Positions 5,879-10,412 of a DNA stretch of 10,412 nt are shown here, piece by piece. This stretch comes from an uncultured Acidobacteriota bacterium (GTDB taxonomy: Bacteria > Acidobacteriota > Blastocatellia > RBC074): positions 1 to 10,412 of the forward strand of contig CALBSU010000507.1 in assembly GCA_937967285.1 (NCBI GenBank), given 5' to 3'. Made by a program: the position numbers and the translations under genes. Under the pieces are notes generated by a model. That model was not told where the DNA came from. It searched no databases and saw nothing but the letters and a program-made list of their open reading frames with translations. Positions within the stretch are counted from its first letter, which is position 1, and every line of letters begins with the position of its first letter.

Positions 5879-7786
5879 TCAGTGAGCGATGACATCGATC
5901 GAGATGACCTTCCAGTCGCTTCCCTGCTTCTCCCAGATCATCTTCAGGGCTGCGGCGTGTTCACCGGCGCGTTTGAGCTGAAAGATCGTCTTGTAATGAT
6001 CCTTGTTGAAGGTCGGAGCGCCCTCGGCGTGCCCTTTTACGTATTTCATTCCGGAGAGGCGCTTGCCGCAGTGGAACATATCCGAGAGTTCATCCGACAC
6101 CCGCGCCAGGGCGTACGCCTTGAGTGCGGGGTGATCGAGGAGCACGAGATGATCATGCGATACGTCGGGCGCCACGAGAATATCTTCGAGCGACTGTCCG
6201 CGCCCGACTTCGCTGGCGATGAGCGAGAAGAATTCCCTGAGCCGTTTTCTATGATCGGGTTCGGTCGATGAAATAATTCCGATTTCGTCGTGAGCGCAGT
6301 CGTAGGCTTCGGGCGCGAGGTGCGAGAGCGCCTTGTCGATATTCCGGCCAAGCAGCCATTCGACCAGGAAATCATAGGTCACACGGACGAGTCGCTGATC
6401 GGGAGGAGCCGTCGGAGCATTCACCTCGTGTTCGACTTTGTCGGCGATGCGCGGAGCGCTCACATCCTTGAATGGATGCTCGAAATGCCACGAGACCAGC
6501 TTCCAGTCCTTGCCCTCCTTCGACCAGACCTGGAAGAGATAGAGGTCCTTGTATTCCGGCGCCTTGAGGCTGACGATGGCTCCGTAATAGTTGCTGAATC
6601 CGGATCCCGGCTTGTCGATCTCCTCGACCATCTTCATCTTGTACCTGATGCGGCAGTCCATCTCGTAGGCAACCTGATCGGGCAACTGCTCGAGGGTGAA
6701 GAGGCCTGAGTAGGGATGGTTCACGGGCTTGGATCCCGGCGCGTAGAGCGGGACCATCTGAATGGCGTCGCGAAGGTTGCGGACCTGGCCGATTCTCGCG
6801 TTGACGTCCTTCATCTGCTTGACCGCATGCGCTCTGGCCAGCGGACTGTCGACGGCCGAACCGTCGTGAAATTCGACGATGCAGGGATAGGATTTGATCG
6901 ACAGGTAGGCGGCTGCATCGAGCGGCTTGCGTTTGACGAGCCACGAATCGAAGAAGTCGTTTACCGCCTCGTGAACATCCTTCGATCCGTCGATCCGCGG
7001 ACTGTCTGAGGTCTCGATCGTGGTCAGTGCCTCGTCAGTCGGAAGATTCTCGAGAAACAGTTTGTCGAGCAGGTTCTTCCACCAGTCGAACAACCCCTGC
7101 CAGCGTTTGACGTGCCGGTCGTAATTGTTCCCCGCCCTGACATCGGAGTTGGCCGATGTCAGATGGCCGTTGAAGAGCGCGGCATAGGCGGCGGAAGAGC
7201 GATAATCGACATCGATGTCGGCTCTTCTGCCTGTTTTGGTGATCGAGAATTGTATCGACGGCGCTCCGCCGGACTGCCTGAAATTGATCGGATAGCCCTT
7301 GTGAAAGACGGTATTGTCGCCGATCCTCTTGAACTCTTTCGATGCGTGCAGTTTGTCTATCGCGCCCGGTTTCAGCAGCACATAGATACGGAACTGCTGA
7401 TCGCCGCGAACGTGCGGGATCTTGCCGTGGACCGTCTCGACCATCTCGACCAGGCTCAAGGCCGTTCCGAGCGAGCGGCCGTTTTCGTCGGTCAGTCTGG
7501 ATGAAAGCAGCGCATTCGTGACGGCGTCGAAGGTTGTCTTATAGGATGCAGGCAGATCGTCATAAATCTTGACGGCAGTGAACTTAGTACCGTTGATCTT
7601 GTTGTATTCCGCCACCCATTTCTGAATCAGAGCACGCTGTTCAGGGCGCAGAGTTTGATATTTTCCGCCCAGCGTTGTCGTCCGCTGTCTCGTGTTCTGC
7701 GCCGCCGTTCCGGCGCTCATCAGCACAAGCATCAGCATAATCAGCCACTTAATTCGGTTTCCTTGCAGTAATTTCATTCGACTCAT
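5879..7786 (-). CDS. Exported 635-aa protein of unknown function with duplicated C-terminal domain
   Basis: A 635-residue protein with an N-terminal signal peptide (WLIMLMLVLMSAGTAA, cleavage near residue 29). Residues about 45-245 form one region with a notable GKIPHVRGDQQFRIYVLL stretch, then HKGYPINFR, then RRADIDVDYRSSAAY. This resembles conserved hypothetical exported proteins I have seen without a named function. Two similar segments follow. About 270-440 opens VHEAVNDFFDSWLVKRKPLD and closes KEGKDWKLVSWHFEH. About 466-635 opens LVRVTYDFLVEWLLGRNIDK and closes KQGSDWKVISIDVIAH. The helical opening and WK-containing last strand suggest an NTF2/SnoaL-like fold, but this is inference. AAAGGG lies 1 nt before the 7786 ATG and 10 nt before the in-frame ATG at 7777, so 7777 may be the true start. 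The gene stands alone, with a strong terminator downstream. Confidence 0.88.
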   Translation of the reverse strand: MSRMKLLQGNRIKWLIMLMLVLMSAGTAAQNTRQRTTTLGGKYQTLRPEQRALIQKWVAEYNKINGTKFTAVKIYDDLPASYKTTFDAVTNALLSSRLTDENGRSLGTALSLVEMVETVHGKIPHVRGDQQFRIYVLLKPGAIDKLHASKEFKRIGDNTVFHKGYPINFRQSGGAPSIQFSITKTGRRADIDVDYRSSAAYAALFNGHLTSANSDVRAGNNYDRHVKRWQGLFDWWKNLLDKLFLENLPTDEALTTIETSDSPRIDGSKDVHEAVNDFFDSWLVKRKPLDAAAYLSIKSYPCIVEFHDGSAVDSPLARAHAVKQMKDVNARIGQVRNLRDAIQMVPLYAPGSKPVNHPYSGLFTLEQLPDQVAYEMDCRIRYKMKMVEEIDKPGSGFSNYYGAIVSLKAPEYKDLYLFQVWSKEGKDWKLVSWHFEHPFKDVSAPRIADKVEHEVNAPTAPPDQRLVRVTYDFLVEWLLGRNIDKALSHLAPEAYDCAHDEIGIISSTEPDHRKRLREFFSLIASEVGRGQSLEDILVAPDVSHDHLVLLDHPALKAYALARVSDELSDMFHCGKRLSGMKYVKGHAEGAPTFNKDHYKTIFQLKRAGEHAAALKMIWEKQGSDWKVISIDVIAH

Positions 7787-7850
7787 GCCCTTTGTAATGG
7801 AGTTGCGGTTAGTGATTAAATTCCGATAATTCCGAGTGCTGTTTTCAGTA

Positions 7851-7879
7851 ATAAAAGTATGCAGACTACCTTAAATCAA
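7851..7879 (-). promoter_or_regulatory. Candidate promoter for the 635-aa protein gene
   Basis: On the minus strand TTGATT (7879-7874) and TTTTAT (7856-7851) are 17 nt apart, each matching four of six bases of the -35 and -10 consensus. This would give a leader of roughly 55-60 nt. The match is modest and could be chance in AT-rich DNA. Confidence 0.25.
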
Positions 7880-7966
7880 TCCTATCTGGCATCAGTATTT
7901 TTACGGAGTCAGCGGTCTCCCTGCTCCGGGAATGAGCCACGTCCGATAGATCCTGTTCAGGGGGCG

Positions 7967-7992
7967 TGTTACACGGTAAATGCTCTGTAACA
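7967..7992. promoter_or_regulatory. Short inverted repeat TGTTACA...TGTAACA
   Basis: A perfect 7-bp inverted repeat (7967-7973 and 7986-7992) with a 12-nt spacer, about 180-205 bp upstream of the 635-aa gene start. The size would suit a dimeric regulator, but nothing ties it to a known regulator and it may be chance. Confidence 0.25.
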
Positions 7993-8017
7993 ATAGTTTT
8001 GGACTCTCGAATCGCCT

Positions 8018-8166
8018 GGACGCGAAGGTTCGCAAAGGTAACTATTCGCAAAGGCCGCAAAGGGAGCAAAGTTTTTTAGAGACATTAATATCCGGGTCCC
8101 ATCCAATGGGCATTAGCCCATGTACTGATCGCCAAATAAAGCCTTGCTCCCTTTTCGCCCTCTGCG
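8018..8166. repeat. MITE-like inverted-repeat element with CGCAAAGG units
   Basis: The arm at 8047-8071 is matched by the reverse complement of 8142-8166 in 21 of 25 positions. Both arms are built of CGCAAAGG-type units ending in AAAGGGAGCAA. Further copies of the unit extend left (GACGCGAAGG and CGCAAAGG at about 8018-8038). The core has a 6-bp hairpin ATGGGC-ATTA-GCCCAT at 8106-8121. Short elements of this CGCAAAGG style are known from many bacterial genomes as dispersed non-coding repeats. No transposase is present, so any mobility would depend on help from elsewhere. Confidence 0.6.
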
Positions 8167-8321
8167 CCTCATGAATTCAAAAACTAAAGTTACAGCGCAG
8201 TAAAGGAGATCGTTTTCGTATGTTTTCAGTATTTTTCCCGATGATCTTCGAGAGCTGATCCCATTAAGATAACAATGGATTTAACTTCAATATAAATGTG
8301 CTTCCGGATCCTATCGATAAT

Positions 8322-8361
8322 AAAGGGATCAAACCCGGATCATGTGGCCGGGGATCCCTTT
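8322..8361 (+). promoter_or_regulatory. Two-tier hairpin upstream of the OmpA-like gene
   Basis: AAAGGGATC (8322-8330) pairs with GATCCCTTT (8353-8361). Inside it, CCCGG (8334-8338) pairs with CCGGG (8348-8352), leaving a 3-nt bulge on one side and a 9-nt loop. It ends 58 nt before the start codon. No T-run follows on the plus strand, so it looks more like a leader structure or operator than a terminator. Confidence 0.4.
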
Positions 8362-8405
8362 GGGTGGTATCAGTTTGAGTTGATAGGACAGTGAATCCTA
8401 AACCC

Positions 8406-8412
8406 AAGGGGA
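8406..8412 (+). promoter_or_regulatory. Strong ribosome binding site of the OmpA-like gene
   Basis: AAGGGGA lies 7 nt before the ATG at 8420, close to the ideal Shine-Dalgarno spacing, and fixes this start. Confidence 0.75.
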
Positions 8413-8419
8413 AGAAAGT

Positions 8420-9760
8420 ATGAGTTCATTAGAGTCAATCATTCAGAGTGCGGCGAGCAAATTCGGACTGGGAGAGAAGTCAGCCCTTCTGGTATCGGAG
8501 CTGCTCGAGCTGATCATCGACGAGTACAATGGCGGTTTGGGCGGTTTCATCGAAAGGCTGAAGAGGGCGGGGCTTTCGGAGCTGGTCAATTCGTGGGTCA
8601 AGATCGGCCCGAACAACGAGATCAGCGAATCCGAGCTCGAGAAAGCTCTCGGAGCGCAGGCGATTCAGAACATCGCATCGAAGACCGGTGTGGCGCTGCA
8701 CACCGCCAAGTCGTCGCTGGCGTATGTCCTTCCGGCCGTCATCGATTTCCTGACTCCGAACGGAATGGTTCCGACGTCGATACCGCATGAGATCAGGTCA
8801 TTCATTCGCAAGGAGGAGCGGGCGAGGGTCGATGCGGCCCACGATGCGGCCAAACATGGTTCATCGATCTGGCGGTGGCTGCTGCCGCTGCTGATTCTGC
8901 TGGCCCTGGCGTTCTTCGGCTACAGGTACTGCAGCGCGCCGAAGACCGATACGGCCACGGCCCCGACCACGACGGCAGATGCCACCAAACCGGAATCATG
9001 GCTGACGCTGATCAACGAGGGCGGCAAGCTCGGGTTCTCCGGCATCGTGCCCGATGAGAAGACGAAGGACGAGATCATCGCCAGGCTGAAAGCGGTCTTC
9101 GGCGACAATCTGGTCGGCGAGATCAAGGTGGATCCGAACTACAAGCCCGTCAACTGGCTGGCGAAGCTCGAGGGTCTGCTGGCGGCGCTGATCCCGGGAG
9201 CCGAAGTGAGCATCGAGGGCAACAGCGTCCATGTCGGCGGGAACATCGGAGCCGAACTCAAGGCGACGCTGCTCGACAAGCTGAAATCGCTCTTCGGAAC
9301 CGACTTCAACATCATCGAAGGTTTCGTCGATGTCGAGGCGAGAATCAAGGAGTCGATCGAAGAGACGCTGGCGGCGCTCAAGGCCCTGCTGCCGGGCCAT
9401 TCGGCCGAGGACCTGGTCAATGCGCTGAACCTGCATATCATCCACTTCGCGACCGGATCGGCTGAGATCCCGGCGGCCAACCAGGAGGTTCTCAAGGAAT
9501 CGGCCAAGGCCATCAAGAACGCTCCTGCCGGCACGAAGCTCGAAGTCTCCGGACACACGGATGACGTCGGCGCGGAGGACATGAACCAGAAACTCTCCGA
9601 TGCGCGCGCCAACGCGGTTCGCGACTTCCTCGTCAAGGAGGGTGTTGCGGCCGATGTGCTGACCGCCAAGGGTTACGGCGAGACCGCTCCGGTCACGACC
9701 AATGCCACGCCCGAGGGCCGGTTCGCCAATCGGCGAATCGAGTTCAAGGTCGTCAAGTAA
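8420..9760 (+). CDS. OmpA-family peptidoglycan-binding protein with YidB/DUF937-like and BON-like domains
   Basis: A 446-residue protein. Residues 1-125 resemble the YidB/DUF937 family (GGLGGFIERLKRAGLSELVNSW, then a predicted helix with ISESELEKALG). A single membrane helix spans about 153-170 (LLPLLILLALAFFGYRY), followed by Cys171 and a Thr/Ala-rich linker. Residues about 203-325 contain BON-like alpha/beta repeats (KLGFSGIVPDEKTKDEI and VSIEGNSVHVGGNI). Residues 338-446 are an OmpA C-terminal domain with IHFATGSAEIP and the TDDVGAEDMNQKLSDARA signature. Asp381 and Arg396 align with the residues that hold diaminopimelate in E. coli OmpA. The expected topology is N-domain in the cytoplasm, helix in the inner membrane, and BON plus OmpA domains in the periplasm holding peptidoglycan, as in ArfA-like proteins. 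The role in envelope integrity is inferred. The gene is monocistronic: upstream ribosome binding site, TAATAA stop, terminator 25 bp later. Confidence 0.92.
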   Translation: MSSLESIIQSAASKFGLGEKSALLVSELLELIIDEYNGGLGGFIERLKRAGLSELVNSWVKIGPNNEISESELEKALGAQAIQNIASKTGVALHTAKSSLAYVLPAVIDFLTPNGMVPTSIPHEIRSFIRKEERARVDAAHDAAKHGSSIWRWLLPLLILLALAFFGYRYCSAPKTDTATAPTTTADATKPESWLTLINEGGKLGFSGIVPDEKTKDEIIARLKAVFGDNLVGEIKVDPNYKPVNWLAKLEGLLAALIPGAEVSIEGNSVHVGGNIGAELKATLLDKLKSLFGTDFNIIEGFVDVEARIKESIEETLAALKALLPGHSAEDLVNALNLHIIHFATGSAEIPAANQEVLKESAKAIKNAPAGTKLEVSGHTDDVGAEDMNQKLSDARANAVRDFLVKEGVAADVLTAKGYGETAPVTTNATPEGRFANRRIEFKVVK

Positions 9761-9784
9761 TAAGGACTATCGCCTCTCTGCTCA

Positions 9785-9812
9785 GGGGACCGGGAAATCC
9801 GGTCCCCTTTTT
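9785..9812 (+). terminator. Rho-independent terminator of the OmpA-like gene
   Basis: GGGGACCGG (9785-9793) pairs with CCGGTCCCC (9799-9807) across a 5-nt loop and is followed directly by five T. It begins 24 bp after the stop codon. Confidence 0.95.
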
Positions 9813-10095
9813 CCTTCCCCTGCCCGCTGTTCCCCAGTCAATTTGTGATCAATTCCTGCAATGATCGGTTTTATCAGCATTCTTATTCAGTATTTTGGGA
9901 TTTTCGACGCCAGGAAACCAAGAAGGCCAAGAGGAGGAGATTATGGTATGGATGCAACGGAGGAAATGGGGCAATTATGTCCAGCAATCCATCTTGGATG
10001 TCTTGGTTTCTTGGCGTCAAGAAATCCTGAGATATTTTGTTAACAGAGTATTCAGGGTCTTTAGTAACTACTCAGTTTGTTGCAGAAAGACGCAG
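9813..10095. other. Intergenic region with no gene
   Basis: The stretch between the OmpA-like gene's terminator and the tRNA terminator holds the inverted-repeat element at 9906-10018. Small plus-strand frames starting at 9845, 9861, 9895, 10037 and 10077 overlap the repeat, the terminator or the tRNA and are not credible genes. Confidence 0.5.
9906..10018. repeat. MITE-like inverted-repeat element with GACGCCAAGAA ends
   Basis: The arm at 9906-9932 matches the reverse complement of 9992-10018 in 23 of 27 positions; both begin GACGCCA(A/G)GAAACCAAGA. Weaker similarity (GGATTT) continues for a few bases outside both arms. The core of 59 bp holds no gene. Its layout and size (113 bp) parallel the element at 8047-8166. 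A related half-motif, GCAGAAAGACGCAGAAAGG, follows at 10082-10100. Such short dispersed repeats are common in some environmental bacteria. Confidence 0.65.
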
Positions 10096-10132
10096 AAAGG
10101 CCCGGCCGAGATATCCTCGACCGGGCCTTTTT
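10096..10132 (-). terminator. GC-rich hairpin downstream of tRNA-Leu
   Basis: AAAGGCCCGG (10096-10105) pairs with CCGGGCCTTT (10121-10130). A further CGAG/CTCG stem (10107-10110 and 10116-10119) sits above a single mismatch. In the minus direction, after the tRNA 3' end at 10136, it ends in TTTCTG, a short T-run. On the plus strand it ends in five T. It most likely ends the secG-tRNA transcript and may work in both directions. Confidence 0.75.
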
Positions 10133-10219
<87 letters not shown>

Positions 10220-10252
10220 GAAGATAACTTTTAAAAGATCAGCGCTTCCGCC

Positions 10253-10412
10253 CTATTTAGCGGGCGAAGCTGCCGGACTGGCCGCCGGTGACGCAGCCGG
10301 CGAAGGCGCGGTTGCAGGGGCCTGAGTCGCTGCAGGGCTCGGCGAAGGCTGCTCGGCGGCGCCGCCGCCGTCCCTGACTACCGAACTCGGCCCGTAGACA
10401 CCGGGCAGCGAG
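10253..10412 (-). CDS. secG: C-terminal end of a probable SecG protein translocase subunit (start outside window)
   Basis: The minus strand gives 52 codons and a TAG stop at 10253-10255; the start lies beyond the right edge. The visible part reads [17 protein letters not shown], then a low-complexity Ala/Pro/Ser tail with a repeated SPAA unit ending in SPAK. SecG, a small two-helix subunit of the SecYEG channel, often ends in just such an Ala/Pro-rich tail. In E. coli secG is followed directly by the same tRNA-Leu(GAG), leuU. The call rests on that synteny and on tail composition; the two membrane helices are not in the window. Another protein with a Pro/Ala-rich end is possible. Confidence 0.5.
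   Translation of the reverse strand, partial: SLPGVYGPSSVVRDGGGAAEQPSPSPAATQAPATAPSPAASPAASPAASPAK

Larger units (their letters stand above)
7787..8419. other. Divergent intergenic region of about 630 bp
   Basis: This region separates the minus-strand 635-aa gene from the plus-strand OmpA-like gene, so promoters for both must lie here. It contains a candidate promoter near 7851-7879, a short dyad at 7967-7992, an inverted-repeat element at 8047-8166 and a leader hairpin at 8322-8361. The short frames at 7866-8069 and 7980-8174 fall on the repeat and lack ribosome binding sites. Confidence 0.5.

Noticed and set aside
8018..8071. Repeated CGCAAAGG units considered as a CRISPR array
   Set aside because: Units are only 8-12 nt, spacers are irregular, and the arm is mirrored by an inverted copy. 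This fits a palindromic repeat element and not CRISPR.
8996..9556. Minus-strand frame of 186 codons
   Set aside because: Shadow of the OmpA-like gene; no start signals and Arg/Gln-rich composition.

Overview
The window comes from a diderm (Gram-negative type) bacterium with moderate GC. The evidence is two lipoboxes, several Sec signal peptides, an L,D-transpeptidase, and an OmpA-type peptidoglycan-binding domain that keeps its diaminopimelate-contacting Asp and Arg. Proline/threonine-rich linkers, tandem-domain exported proteins and short CGCAAAGG / GACGCCAAGAA inverted repeats are compatible with Acidobacteriota or a similar environmental phylum. That placement is a weak guess.

Layout. Positions 1-1213 (minus) hold the N-terminal two thirds or so of an exported multi-pass membrane protein, probably an MscS-type mechanosensitive channel. 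A long hairpin at 1410-1451 separates it from a run of five minus-strand genes. In transcription order these are a 93-aa three-helix membrane protein (4922-5203), a 145-aa exported protein (4385-4822), a ricin-type beta-trefoil lectin with its own N-terminal domain (3446-4294), an L,D-transpeptidase lipoprotein with a second non-catalytic copy of its domain (2149-3312), and a lipoprotein with His/Asp-rich repeats and an LEA-like tail (1520-2107). Upstream of that run is a gene-poor stretch (5204-5878) with an 11-bp dyad and a strong terminator. The terminator belongs to a 635-aa exported protein of unknown function with a duplicated C-terminal domain (5879-7786, minus).

The next intergenic region (7787-8419) carries a short inverted-repeat element and a two-tier hairpin. 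It leads into the only plus-strand gene, 8420-9760, an inner-membrane-anchored protein combining a YidB/DUF937-like domain, BON-like repeats and an OmpA C-terminal domain. That gene ends in a textbook terminator. A second inverted-repeat element (9906-10018) follows. The right end has a minus-strand tRNA-Leu(GAG) just downstream of the Ala/Pro-rich C-terminus of a protein that is probably SecG, the same order as secG-leuU in E. coli.

Almost every protein gene encodes an exported or membrane protein. The theme is the cell envelope: peptidoglycan cross-linking or anchoring, osmotic/mechanical response, carbohydrate binding, and unknown periplasmic proteins. No defence system, integrase, transposase, CRISPR array or metabolic cluster is visible. 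The most noteworthy items are the tandem YkuD protein, the two similar-sized inverted-repeat elements on either side of the OmpA-like gene, and the duplicated domain in the 635-aa protein.
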